Shown: positions 1-7,090 of the stretch, piece after piece
Numbering within the stretch: the stretch's first letter is position 1
How the letters are laid out: each line of letters begins with the position of its first letter
NCBI RefSeq assembly: GCF_000721935.1
Contig: NZ_KL585421.1
Coordinates: 107,517-116,541 of the forward strand
Source of the DNA: Streptomyces sp. NRRL WC-3549
GTDB lineage: Bacteria; Actinomycetota; Actinomycetes; Streptomycetales; Streptomycetaceae
Direction of reading: 5' to 3'
DNA length: 9,025 nt
The notes under the pieces: model-generated
The model's database searches: none
What the model was told of the DNA's origin: nothing
The model's input: only the letters and a program-made list of their open reading frames with translations
Translations under genes and position numbers: made by a program

Positions 1-484
1 CCCCGCTGCTCTCGGCCTGCTGGAGGAGCCCCCCGATACCGCGGCAGCCCGAGACCACGGCCTCGCGTTCCGGGGACGACAGCTCCGGCGGATGCGCCCC
101 CGGCCACAGCAGCACCAGGCCGCCCCGGTCCCGGTCGCCCGTCCGGATGGGCGCGGCGGCCAGGCAGAAGCGGTACGGGAGCACCAGCGCGGGGCGGGGG
201 TAGCGGCGGGCCAGCTCCTCCTGGCTGCCGAGCCAGATCAGGCACCGGTGCCGTACGGCGTCCGCGACCGGCATCGGGGCGCCGAGGTTCACCCGGTTCC
301 ACGGAGCGGCCAGCTGCCCCGGCGCCCCGGCCAGCACCGTCAGCCGCAGGGTGCTCTCGCCCGGGGGCAGCAGGTACAGCATCACCACCGAGGCACCGGA
401 ACACCGCAGGAGGTGGGCGACCGCGGTGTCCAGGAACTCCGTGCCCGAGCCCGTGGTGGCGACGGTAGCGGCTTGGTCCTGCAC
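1..484 (-). CDS. GAF-domain protein, N-terminal part (probable SpoIIE-type PP2C phosphatase), truncated by window start
   Basis: An open frame runs from a GTG at 484 to the window edge, giving 161 residues with no stop. The translation reads as one GAF-like sensor domain: helix 'EFLDTAVAHLLRCSGASVV' (about residues 16-34), core strands, the segment 'RYPRPALVLPYRFCLAAAPI', then 'GGLVLLWPGAHPPELSSPE' and a closing helix. This pattern is familiar from Streptomyces GAF proteins that carry a C-terminal SpoIIE/PP2C serine phosphatase, often involved in sigma-factor partner switching. That catalytic part would lie beyond the window, so phosphatase activity is inference. The start is chosen because GAAAGGG (493-499) lies 8 nt upstream. 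An in-frame GTG at 508 has no comparable site, and an in-frame stop lies at 533-535. A strong terminator (644-683) separates the gene from pssA, so it probably has its own promoter. Confidence 0.6.
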   Translation of the reverse strand, partial: MQDQAATVATTGSGTEFLDTAVAHLLRCSGASVVMLYLLPPGESTLRLTVLAGAPGQLAAPWNRVNLGAPMPVADAVRHRCLIWLGSQEELARRYPRPALVLPYRFCLAAAPIRTGDRDRGGLVLLWPGAHPPELSSPEREAVVSGCRGIGGLLQQAESSG

Positions 485-492
485 GCTCTCAG

Positions 493-499
493 CCCTTTC
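493..499 (-). promoter_or_regulatory. Ribosome binding site of the GAF gene
   Basis: The minus strand reads GAAAGGG, 8 nt before the GTG at 484. It decides between this start and the GTG at 508, which lacks a purine-rich site at the right distance. Confidence 0.5.
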
Positions 500-556
500 G
501 GGTCGCACGGCTGGGTGTCCGGCGTCATGCCCTTATATGGACAATACGCCCGATAG

Positions 557-622
557 GGTTCCCGGACGCGGCCGCACGGCCCCGGCGCCGCCCGGAACCG
601 CGGTTCCCCATCCGCCGGAACC
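557..622. promoter_or_regulatory. Cluster of GGAACC/GGTTCC hexamers upstream of the GAF gene
   Basis: Four copies of one hexamer lie within 66 bp: GGTTCC at 557-562, GGAACC at 594-599, GGTTCC at 602-607 and GGAACC at 617-622. The middle two form a perfect 14-bp palindrome, GGAACCGCGGTTCC (594-607). An 11-bp direct repeat CCGGAACCGCG occurs at 592-602 and 615-625. GGAAC is the usual -35 core of ECF sigma-factor promoters, and the 557-562 copy is oriented towards the GAF gene. The nearest GTC downstream is only 14 nt away, shorter than the usual spacer. An operator is equally possible. A TATAAG at 533-538 on the minus strand could be a -10 element but lacks a good -35. Confidence 0.35.
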
Positions 623-643
623 GCGCCGGGCGAGCCGCGTACG

Positions 644-683
644 CACGAGGGCCCGGACGCCGGGGAGCGTCCGGGCCCTCGTG
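644..683 (-). terminator. Strong hairpin terminator after pssA
   Basis: The arms 644-660 and 667-683 are perfect reverse complements: a 17-bp G+C-rich stem with a 6-nt loop (661-666). It begins 20 nt after the pssA stop (704-706). There is no U-tract, which is common for Streptomyces terminators. It probably ends transcripts carrying psd and pssA and insulates the GAF gene. Being symmetric, it could also act on the other strand. Confidence 0.85.
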
Positions 684-703
684 GCCGTCTGTCTGCGCCG
701 AGG

Positions 704-1541
704 CTAGGGCAGCTGTGCAGCCCGTGCCTCTCGGCGGTTGTCACGGAAGGTGTTCACCCGCCGCGCCGTGGCGAAGAGCGGGATCACCGCCCCCAGTACG
801 ACCTGGAGAGCGCAGCCCGTCTGCAGGAGCAGCTGGCCGCCCGGGGCGTCGAACGCCCATGCGGCCAGCAGGCCCATCGCGGCCACGATCCAGCTGAGCA
901 TCGCCACCGCGAGGACACCACGCGGCTTCGGGTACTCGACCCGGCTGACCATCAGCCACGCCACGCCGATGATTGCGAGCAGCGTCGGGACGAACGGCAG
1001 CTCCAGGAGCACGATCGAGACGACCGTGAGCGCCCCGAAGGGGCTCGGCATGCCCTGGAACATGCCGTCCTTGAGCGTCACGCAGGAGAATCTCGCAAGC
1101 CTGAGCACCACCGCCAGCAGCACCACGATCGCCGCGAGCGCCGACACCCGCTGGTACGCGTCGTCCGCGACCATTCCGTACACCAGTACGAAATAGGCCG
1201 GTGCGAGGCCGAAGCTGATCAGGTCGGAGAGGTTGTCCAGCTCCGCGCCCATCGGCGAGGACCGCAGCTTGCGTGCCACGAGCCCGTCGAACAGGTCGAA
1301 CACCGCCGCCATGAGCATGAGGATCACGGCGGGCCATGCCCGACTCGTCGCTGCCCGTGAGGTGCGGGATGAGGATCCCCGTGGTGGTGAAGTACACCGC
1401 CATGAATCCGCACGTGGCGTTGCCGAGGGTGAGCGTGTCCGCTATCGAGAGCCGTAGCGAGAGGGGCATGTCCTCGGCGTCGTCCTGCTCCTCGGCCTCG
1501 GGCACCCAGCCCGCCTGAGTGTCAGGATCAATCACGGTCAA
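704..1541 (-). pseudogene. pssA: CDP-diacylglycerol-serine O-phosphatidyltransferase (PssA), frameshifted near 1328
   Basis: PssA is a membrane enzyme that makes phosphatidylserine from CDP-diacylglycerol and serine, the substrate of the neighbouring Psd. The coding sequence is split between two frames. Residues 1-71 (1541-1329, from 'TVIDPDTQAGWVPEAEE' to 'GSDESGMAR') are in one frame. The rest (1327-704, from 'VILMLMAAVFDLFDG' to 'RREARAAQLP') is in another, with a single C at 1328 between them. The second part carries the CDP-alcohol phosphatidyltransferase signature D-x2-D-G-x2-A-R-x7-G-x3-D-x3-D (1223-1297) and several membrane helices. Residues expected at the junction, recalled as roughly 'HSAATA' in Streptomyces homologues, are missing, so a deletion of 3n+2 bases fits. 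Without correction the first frame runs out of family sequence and stops at 741-743. The TTG start at 1541 follows GGGGG (1551-1555) and overlaps the end of psd by 14 bases; a GTG at 1535 is an alternative. True gene decay and an assembly error are both possible; I favour error or very recent mutation, because the rest of the gene is intact. Confidence 0.85.
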
Positions 1542-2175
1542 TGCGAGTCACCCCCGCGGTGGTGGCCTGGCCGACCTCGACCGCGGCCTCGACACCCTCC
1601 GGAAGGTAGATGTCGACGCGCGAGCCGAACCGGATCAGACCGATGCGCTCTCCCTGCTCCACCTTCGTCCCCTGCGGGACGTAGGGGACGATGCGACGGG
1701 CGACCGCTCCCGCGATCTGCACCATCTCGATGTCACCGAGCTCGGTGTCGAAGTGCCAGACGACGCGCTCGTTGTTCTCGCTCTCCTTGTTGAACGCCGG
1801 GACGAAACCACCGGGGACGTGCTCGACGGACGTCACGGTGCCGGACAGGGGTGCCCGGTTGACGTGGACGTTCAGCGGGCTCATGAAGATCGCGACGCGG
1901 GTGCGCCCGTCCTTCCACGGCATGATGCTCTGCACCACGCCGTCGGCCGGCGAGATGACGCGACCCTGGGTGATCTCGCGCTCGGGGTCGCGGAAGAACC
2001 ACAGCATGCCCGCCGCGAGCGCGGTGGTGGGCACGGCCACGGCGGCCCAGCGTCCGGACGTGCGGGCCCGGGCGAGGCTGAGGGCCGCGGTGGCGACGGT
2101 CGGCAGGAGCCACGGCGATGCTCCGCGCGCAAGGCGGACCCCACCGCGCGGTGCAGGGGTTTGGCTGTCGGGCAT
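1528..2175 (-). CDS. psd: Phosphatidylserine decarboxylase, short pyruvoyl type (Psd)
   Basis: Psd decarboxylates phosphatidylserine to phosphatidylethanolamine at the membrane, using a pyruvoyl group made by self-cleavage. The 215-residue product has a hydrophobic N-terminal region (about residues 21-60, ending 'AAGMLWFFRDPERE'), the 'SPADG' motif (75-79, Asp78), 'FMSPLNVHVNR' (97-107, His104) and the cleavage site 'IRFGSRVDIYLP', where Gly184-Ser185 would be cut and Ser185 become the pyruvoyl group. Asp, His and Ser match the family's self-processing triad. The length fits the short class without a long N-terminal extension. The ATG at 2175 is chosen because GAAGG (2182-2186) lies 6 nt upstream and the family similarity begins there; the open frame further upstream reads as non-coding. 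The 3' end overlaps pssA, so the two are probably translationally coupled. Confidence 0.93.
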   Translation of the reverse strand: MPDSQTPAPRGGVRLARGASPWLLPTVATAALSLARARTSGRWAAVAVPTTALAAGMLWFFRDPEREITQGRVISPADGVVQSIMPWKDGRTRVAIFMSPLNVHVNRAPLSGTVTSVEHVPGGFVPAFNKESENNERVVWHFDTELGDIEMVQIAGAVARRIVPYVPQGTKVEQGERIGLIRFGSRVDIYLPEGVEAAVEVGQATTAGVTRIDRD

Positions 2176-2181
2176 GGATGA

Positions 2182-2186
2182 CCTTC
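2182..2186 (-). promoter_or_regulatory. Ribosome binding site of psd
   Basis: The minus strand reads GAAGG, 6 nt before the ATG at 2175. It supports this start over the in-frame upstream codons that would extend the protein to 269 residues. Confidence 0.65.
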
Positions 2187-2236
2187 GTAGCGGATGATGC
2201 CGCGCTGGCAACGGGGGGGACGGCGGCTTTCCGGCG

Positions 2237-2267
2237 ATGCTATCGGGTACGAGCGGCAACTGGGCAA
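2237..2267 (-). promoter_or_regulatory. Weak candidate promoter for psd-pssA
   Basis: On the minus strand TTGCCC (2262-2267) is followed after 19 bp by TAGCAT (2237-2242), about 60 bp upstream of the psd ATG. The hexamers fit a vegetative promoter loosely and the spacer is longer than the preferred 17-18 bp. No clear terminator separates psd from the operon upstream, so read-through is an alternative source of transcript. Confidence 0.25.
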
Positions 2268-2269
2268 GC

Positions 2270-2290
2270 CAGCAGCCGAGTCGGCAGCTG
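2270..2290. repeat. 21-bp near-palindrome between the dehydrogenase gene and psd
   Basis: CAGC-A-GCCGA-G-TCGGC-A-GCTG is symmetric about G2280, with nine of ten pairs matching and only A2274/A2286 mismatched. It lies just upstream of the candidate psd promoter. It could be a dimeric repressor site, or in RNA a short hairpin acting as a weak attenuator between the two gene groups. I recognise no known regulator consensus. Confidence 0.4.
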
Positions 2291-2356
2291 AAAGGCGCCC
2301 GAGGCGGGTGACCAGGTGTGATGTTGTTCGCCACCAAACCACCTCGAAGGGGACAA

Positions 2357-3565
2357 TCAGCCCTGGAACCGGTACTCCTCCAGGAGCCGGCGACCGATGA
2401 TCATTTTCTGTATCTCGGCGGTACCTTCACCGATCAGCAGCATCGGGGCCTCCCGGTAGAGGCGCTCGATCTCGTACTCCTTGGAGAAGCCGTAACCGCC
2501 GTGGATGCGGAAGGCGTCCTCGACGACTTCCTTGCAGTACTCGGAGGCGAGGTACTTCGCCATCCCTGCCTCCAGGTCGTTCCGCTCCCCGGAGTCCTTT
2601 TTGCGCGCTGCGTTGACCATCATCGCATGTGCGGCTTCGACCTTGGTGGCCATTTCGGCCAATTTGAACTGGATCGCCTGGTGCTGCGCGATCGGCTTTC
2701 CGAAGGTGTGGCGCTGCTGGGCATACGAGACACCCAGTTCGAACGCACGCTGCGCGACGCCGCAGCCACGCGCCGCGACATTCACCCGGCCCACTTCGAC
2801 GCCGTCCATCATTTGGTAAAAACCTCGGCCGGTCGTTCCGCCCAGGACGCGATTGGCCGGAATGCGTAGTCCGTCCATGATGAGCTCGGTGGTGTCGACG
2901 CCCTTGTAGCCCATCTTGTCGATCTTCCCGGGGATGGTGAGGCCGGGGCGGACCTCGCCGAAACCCGCCTCCTTCTCCACCAGGAAGGTCGTCATCGACT
3001 TGTGCGGAGCCGTGCCCTCGGGGTGTCCTTCGTCACTCCGGCACAGGACGGCGACCAGGGTGGACGTACCGCCGTTCGTCAGCCACATCTTCTGGCCGTT
3101 CAGAACGTACTCTCCGCCCTCCTCGCGCACCCCCTTGGACGTGATCGCCGACACGTCCGAGCCCAGCGCCGGCTCCGACATCGAGAACGCGCCCCGCACC
3201 TCGCCCAGCGCCATCCGGGGCAGGAAGGTGTCCTTCTGCTCCTGGGTACCGTGCTGTTTCAGCATGTACGCCACGATGAAATGCGTGTTGATGATGCCCG
3301 ACACGCTCATCCAGCCGCGGGCGATCTCCTCGACGCACAGCGCGTAGGTGAGCAGCGACTCGCCCAGACCGCCGTACTCCTCCGGAATCATCAGCCCGAA
3401 CAGGCCGAGTTCCGTGAGCCCTTCGACGATCTGCGTCGGGTACTCGTCGCGGTGCTCCAGTTGTGTGGCGACGGGAATGATCTCCTTGTCGACGAAATCG
3501 CGGACCGTGGAGAGGATCTCCCGCTGGACATCGGTCAGGCCGGCGGTCTGTGCGAGTCGGCTCAT
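2357..3565 (-). CDS. Acyl-CoA dehydrogenase, probable (2S)-methylsuccinyl-CoA dehydrogenase
   Basis: This is a 402-residue cytoplasmic flavoprotein that oxidises an acyl-CoA at alpha-beta and passes electrons to ETF. From context the substrate is probably (2S)-methylsuccinyl-CoA, giving mesaconyl-CoA. The family layout is complete: an N-terminal helical domain; the FAD/substrate motif 'AFSMSEPALGSD' (126-137); a beta domain with 'GQKMWLTNGG' (157-166); and a C-terminal helical domain with 'QRHTFGKPIAQHQAIQFKLA' (284-303), 'IHGGYGFSKEYEIERLYR' and 'GEGTAEIQ' (379-386). Glu380 is in the position of the catalytic base of butyryl-/medium-chain enzymes. The ATG overlaps the hydratase stop as ATGA (3562-3565), and GGGGAG (3574-3579) lies 8 nt upstream. 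Alphaproteobacterial methylsuccinyl-CoA dehydrogenases are, as I recall, clearly longer, so specificity is inferred from the operon; a short-branched-chain or butyryl-CoA dehydrogenase is the alternative. A 78-codon stretch is unusually rich in A/T-ending codons. Confidence 0.9.
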   Translation of the reverse strand: MSRLAQTAGLTDVQREILSTVRDFVDKEIIPVATQLEHRDEYPTQIVEGLTELGLFGLMIPEEYGGLGESLLTYALCVEEIARGWMSVSGIINTHFIVAYMLKQHGTQEQKDTFLPRMALGEVRGAFSMSEPALGSDVSAITSKGVREEGGEYVLNGQKMWLTNGGTSTLVAVLCRSDEGHPEGTAPHKSMTTFLVEKEAGFGEVRPGLTIPGKIDKMGYKGVDTTELIMDGLRIPANRVLGGTTGRGFYQMMDGVEVGRVNVAARGCGVAQRAFELGVSYAQQRHTFGKPIAQHQAIQFKLAEMATKVEAAHAMMVNAARKKDSGERNDLEAGMAKYLASEYCKEVVEDAFRIHGGYGFSKEYEIERLYREAPMLLIGEGTAEIQKMIIGRRLLEEYRFQG

Positions 3566-4095
3566 GGCTGCTTCTCCCCGTTCTTCTTCTGCGGCTCGAC
3601 GGGTTCGGGGCGTCCGGGCTGCTCTCCGCCCCGCTCCTGGACGTAGGTCTCGGTGGGCACCATCACCTTGCGGCGGAACACGCAGACGAGCGTGCCGTCC
3701 TGCTTGTAGCCCTTCGTCTCGACGTGGACGACACCGCGGTCGCTCCTGGAGCGCGACGGGGTCTTGTCCAGGACCGTCGTCTCGCCGTAGACCGTGTCGC
3801 CGTGGAAGGTCGGCGCCACGTGTTTCAGCGACTCCACCTCCAGGTTGGCGATGGCCTTTCCGGAGACGTCCGGCACCGACATGCCGAGCAGCAGCGAGTA
3901 GACGTAGTTGCCGACCACCACGTTCCGCTTGAAGTCGGTGCTCTTCTCCGCGTAATTGCTGTCCATGTGCAGCGGGTGGTGATTCATGGTCAGCAGGCAG
4001 AAGAGGTGGTCGTCGTATTCCGTGACGGTTTTCCCGGGCCAGTGCTTGTAGACGGCACCGACCTCGAATTCCTCGAATGTGCGGCCGAATCGCAT
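3562..4095 (-). CDS. MaoC-family hot-dog hydratase, probable mesaconyl-CoA hydratase
   Basis: This 177-residue protein has a single MaoC/hot-dog domain followed by a charged, proline-rich tail (about residues 150-177). In this operon the likely reaction is reversible hydration of mesaconyl-CoA to beta-methylmalyl-CoA, between the dehydrogenase and the lyase. The active-site segment 'LTMNHHPLHMDSNYAEKS' (35-52) matches the hydratase-2 pattern D-x-N-P-x-H, with His43 kept but Asn38 where classical (R)-hydratases have Asp, and His40 in place of the Asn. 'VVGNYVYSLLLGMSV' (60-74) and the C-terminal strands complete the fold. Some characterised mesaconyl-CoA hydratases are about twice this length with two hot-dog halves, so this would be a one-domain version, probably dimeric. 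The ATG lies 2 nt after the lyase stop, with GGAGG (4103-4107) 7 nt upstream inside the lyase gene. The stop overlaps the dehydrogenase ATG. The MaoC fold is secure; the substrate is inferred. Confidence 0.88.
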   Translation of the reverse strand: MRFGRTFEEFEVGAVYKHWPGKTVTEYDDHLFCLLTMNHHPLHMDSNYAEKSTDFKRNVVVGNYVYSLLLGMSVPDVSGKAIANLEVESLKHVAPTFHGDTVYGETTVLDKTPSRSRSDRGVVHVETKGYKQDGTLVCVFRRKVMVPTETYVQERGGEQPGRPEPVEPQKKNGEKQP

Positions 4096-4097
4096 GA

Positions 4098-5072
4098 TCA
4101 GGCCTCCGGTGCTTCGAACTTCGAGGTGCGCCGCATTCCGGCCGCACGGCCCTTGCCCGCGACGACCAGGGCCATCTTGCGGCTGGCCTCGTCGATCATC
4201 TCGTCGCCGAGCATCGCCGACCCCTTCTTGCCGCCCTCCTCCGAGGTGCACCAGTCGTAGGCGTCGAGGATCAGCTCGGCGTGGTCGTAGTCGTCCTGCG
4301 AGGGCGAGAACACCTCGTTGGCGGCGTCGACCTGGCCGGGGTGCAGGACCCACTTGCCGTCGAAGCCGAGGGCCGCGGCCCGGCCCGCCACCTCACGGTA
4401 GGCGTCCACGTCGCGGATCTGCAGGAAGGGGCCGTCGATCGCCTGGAGGTCGTGCGCACGGGCGGCCATCAGGATCCGCATGAGGATGTAGTGGTAGGCG
4501 TCCGCCGGGTAGCCGGGCGGCTGCTCGCCCACGACCAGGGTCTTCATGTTGATGGAGGCCATGAAGTCGGCCGGGCCGAAGATCAGGGTCTCCAGGCGCG
4601 GCGAGGCGGCGGCGATGTCGTCGATGTTCACCAGCCCCTTGGCGTTCTCGATCTGCGCCTCGATGCCGATGCGCCCCACCTCGAAGCCCATCGTCTTCTC
4701 GATCTGGGTCAGCAGCAGGTCCAGGGCCACGACCTGCTGGGCGTCCTGGACCTTCGGCAGCATGACGCAGTCGAGGTTCTGGCCCGCGCCCTCGACGACC
4801 GTGACCACGTCGCGGTACGTCCAGTGCGTCGTCCAGTCGTTGACCCGTACCACCCGGGTCTTGCCGCTCCAGTCGCCCGTGTTCAGCGCGTCCACGATGG
4901 TGTGGCGGGCGCCCTCCTTGGCGAGCGGCGCGCAGGCGTCCTCCAGGTCCAGGAAGACCTGGTCGGCCGGCAGGCCCTGGGCCTTCTCCAGGAACCGGGG
5001 GTTGGAGCCGGGCACCGCCAGGCAGGAGCGGCGCGGGCGCAGCCGGTTCAGGGACGGCGTAGGCGTGGTCAT
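4098..5072 (-). CDS. HpcH/HpaI (CitE-like) lyase, probable L-malyl-CoA/beta-methylmalyl-CoA lyase (Mcl1-type)
   Basis: A 324-residue TIM-barrel lyase of the citrate lyase beta-subunit family. In the ethylmalonyl-CoA pathway it would split beta-methylmalyl-CoA into glyoxylate and propionyl-CoA and handle malyl-CoA/acetyl-CoA. Visible family marks are the CoA-contacting N-terminus 'RRSCLAVPGSNPRFLEKA' (14-31), 'VFLDLEDACAP' (39-49), 'RVVRVND' (73-79) with the conserved Arg, 'IEAQIEN' (137-143) with the metal-ligand Glu138, and 'FGPADFMASI' (165-174) with metal-ligand Asp169. The length is right for Mcl-type enzymes. The ATG overlaps the meaA stop as ATGA (5069-5072), and GGAGG (5080-5084) lies 7 nt upstream. 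CitE-like proteins also include citramalyl-CoA lyase and malyl-CoA thioesterase, but its place between the mutase and hydratase genes favours the assignment given. Codon use is typical high-GC. Confidence 0.9.
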   Translation of the reverse strand: MTTPTPSLNRLRPRRSCLAVPGSNPRFLEKAQGLPADQVFLDLEDACAPLAKEGARHTIVDALNTGDWSGKTRVVRVNDWTTHWTYRDVVTVVEGAGQNLDCVMLPKVQDAQQVVALDLLLTQIEKTMGFEVGRIGIEAQIENAKGLVNIDDIAAASPRLETLIFGPADFMASINMKTLVVGEQPPGYPADAYHYILMRILMAARAHDLQAIDGPFLQIRDVDAYREVAGRAAALGFDGKWVLHPGQVDAANEVFSPSQDDYDHAELILDAYDWCTSEEGGKKGSAMLGDEMIDEASRKMALVVAGKGRAAGMRRTSKFEAPEA

Positions 5073-7081
5073 GCGGGGACCTCCAGAGGGTCGAGCTTGT
5101 TCGCTGTGCGGATCTCGTCGACGATACGGCCGATGATCTCCGTGATACCGAAGTCCTTCGGGGTGAAGACCGCGGCGACGCCCGCCGCGATCAGGGCGTT
5201 CGCGTCGGCCGGCGGGATGATGCCGCCCGCGATCACCGGGATGTCGGTGGCACCGGCCTCGCGCAGCCGGGTCAGTACGTCCGGCACCAGCTCGGCGTGC
5301 GAGCCGGACAGGACGGAGAGGCCGACGCAGTGCACGTCCTCGGCCAGCGCCGCGTCGGTGATCTGCTCGGGGGTCAGCCTGATCCCCTGGTAGACCACCT
5401 CGAAGCCGGCGTCCCGGGCGCGTACGGCGATCTGTTCGGCGCCGTTGGAGTGCCCGTCCAGGCCGGGCTTGCCCACCAGCAGCCGCAGCCGCCCCACGCC
5501 CAGGTCGTCGGCGGTACGGGCGGCCTTCTCGCGGACGAGGGCGAGCGGGGTGCCCGGCTCGGCGGTGACCGCGACCGGGGCGGACGAGACGCCCGTGGGC
5601 GCCCGGAACTCGCCGAACACGTCCCGCAGGGCCCAGGCCCACTCGCCCGTGGTGACGCCCGCCCGCGCGCACTCGACGGTCGCCTCCATCATGTTCCCGG
5701 TGCCCGCCGCGGCCTTCTTCAGGGCTGCCAGCGCCTCGGTGGCGCGGGCCTCGTCCCGGGCGTCGCGCCACGCGTGCAGCGCGGCGACGACCCGGGCCTC
5801 GTTCTCGGGGTCCACCGTCATGATCGCGGCGTCCAGGTCGGCGGTCAGCGGGTTCGGCTCGGTGCTCTCGTAGACGTTGACGCCGACGATCTTCTCCTCG
5901 CCGCCCTCGATCCGGGCCCGCCGGGCCGCGTGCGAGGAGACCAGCTCCGACTTGAGGTAGCCGGACTCGACGGCCGCCATCGCGCCGCCCATCTGCTGGA
6001 TCCGGTCGATCTCGGCCAGCGACTCGGTGACCAGCTCGTCCACCTTGGCCTCGATCACGTGCGATCCGGCGAAGATGTCCTCGTACTCCAGCAGATCGCT
6101 CTCGTGCGCCAGTACCTGCTGGATGCGCAGCGACCACTGCTGGTCCCAGGGGCGGGGCAGGCCGAGCGCCTCGTTCCAGGCGGGCAGCTGTACCGCCCGG
6201 GCGCGGGCGTCCTTGGACAGGGTGACGGCCAGCATCTCCAGGACGATGCGCTGCACGTTGTTCTCGGGCTGCGCCTCGGTCAGTCCGAGGGAGTTGACCT
6301 GTACGCCGTAGCGGAAGCGCCGCTGCCGGGGGTTCTCGACGCCGTAGCGCTCACGGGTCACCCGGTCCCAGATGCGCCCGAAGGCGCGCATCTTGCACAT
6401 CTCCTCGATGAAGCGGACGCCCGCGTTCACGAAGAAGGAGATACGGGCCACCACGTCCCCGAAGCGGTCCTCGGGGACCTGCCCCGACGCCCGCACCGCG
6501 TCGAGCACGGCGATCGCCGTCGACATGGCGTACGCGATCTCCTGGACCGGGGTGGCCCCGGCCTCCTGGAGGTGGTAGCTGCAGATGTTGATCGGGTTCC
6601 ACTTGGGGATGCGGTCGACCGTGTACGTGATCATGTCGGTGGTCAGCCGCAGCGAGGGCCCGGGCGGGAAGACGTGCGTCCCGCGCGAGAGGTACTCCTT
6701 GACGATGTCGTTCTGCGTGGTGCCCTGGAGCTCGGCGGGATCGGCGCCCTGTTCCTCCGCGACGACCTGGTACAGCGCCAGCAGCCACATCGCCGTCGCG
6801 TTGATCGTCATGGAGGTGTTCATCTGCTCCAGGGGGATGTCCTGGAAGAGCCGGCGCATGTCACCGAGGTGCGAGACGGGGACCCCGACCCGGCCCACCT
6901 CGCCGCGGGCGAGGACGTGGTCGGGGTCGTAGCCGGTCTGGGTGGGCAGGTCGAAGGCGACCGACAGGCCGGTCTGGCCCTTGGCGAGGTTGCGCCGGTA
7001 GAGCTCGTTGGACGCCTCGGCCGTCGAATGACCGGCGTACGTCCGCATGAGCCACGGGCGGTCCTTCTGGCGTTCGGTCAT
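5069..7081 (-). CDS. meaA: Ethylmalonyl-CoA mutase (MeaA/Ecm), adenosylcobalamin-dependent
   Basis: This 670-residue enzyme rearranges (2R)-ethylmalonyl-CoA to (2S)-methylsuccinyl-CoA by a B12 radical mechanism in the cytoplasm. The N-terminal TIM-barrel domain begins '[18 protein letters not shown]' (8-25) and '[18 protein letters not shown]' (38-55), typical of the MeaA branch of methylmalonyl-CoA mutases. The C-terminal cobalamin domain carries the base-off motif D542-G-H544-S-N-G547, then S589-V-L591 and the 'AGG' turn at 618-620. His544 is the expected lower cobalt ligand. Both domains are on one chain. The ATG at 7081 is 9 nt after the ccr stop, with GAGG (7089-7092) running into that stop, and its own stop overlaps the lyase start, so translation is probably coupled. 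Methylmalonyl-CoA and isobutyryl-CoA mutase are relatives, but the sequence and the adjacent ccr point to ethylmalonyl-CoA. The GTPase chaperone and the epimerase must be encoded elsewhere. Confidence 0.95.
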   Translation of the reverse strand: MTERQKDRPWLMRTYAGHSTAEASNELYRRNLAKGQTGLSVAFDLPTQTGYDPDHVLARGEVGRVGVPVSHLGDMRRLFQDIPLEQMNTSMTINATAMWLLALYQVVAEEQGADPAELQGTTQNDIVKEYLSRGTHVFPPGPSLRLTTDMITYTVDRIPKWNPINICSYHLQEAGATPVQEIAYAMSTAIAVLDAVRASGQVPEDRFGDVVARISFFVNAGVRFIEEMCKMRAFGRIWDRVTRERYGVENPRQRRFRYGVQVNSLGLTEAQPENNVQRIVLEMLAVTLSKDARARAVQLPAWNEALGLPRPWDQQWSLRIQQVLAHESDLLEYEDIFAGSHVIEAKVDELVTESLAEIDRIQQMGGAMAAVESGYLKSELVSSHAARRARIEGGEEKIVGVNVYESTEPNPLTADLDAAIMTVDPENEARVVAALHAWRDARDEARATEALAALKKAAAGTGNMMEATVECARAGVTTGEWAWALRDVFGEFRAPTGVSSAPVAVTAEPGTPLALVREKAARTADDLGVGRLRLLVGKPGLDGHSNGAEQIAVRARDAGFEVVYQGIRLTPEQITDAALAEDVHCVGLSVLSGSHAELVPDVLTRLREAGATDIPVIAGGIIPPADANALIAAGVAAVFTPKDFGITEIIGRIVDEIRTANKLDPLEVPA

Positions 7082-7090
7082 CGCGGGACC

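Noticed and set aside
704..1327. A separate shortened PssA starting at the GTG at 1327
   Set aside because: No ribosome binding site precedes this GTG, and the first membrane segment encoded upstream in the other frame would be lost.
1321..1340. Programmed ribosomal frameshifting in pssA
   Set aside because: There is no slippery heptamer at GCC-CGC-C-GTG, and residues appear to be missing relative to homologues, which a programmed shift would not cause.
1317..1377. 9-bp direct repeat ATGAGGATC (1317-1325 and 1369-1377) near the pssA frameshift as the cause of a deletion
   Set aside because: Both copies are still present and the apparent missing bases lie at 1328, not between the copies, so slippage between them does not explain the lesion.
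2176..2337. N-terminal extension of Psd to 269 residues
   Set aside because: The extension has no family similarity, the ATG at 2175 has a good ribosome binding site, and the extra sequence reads as non-coding spacer.
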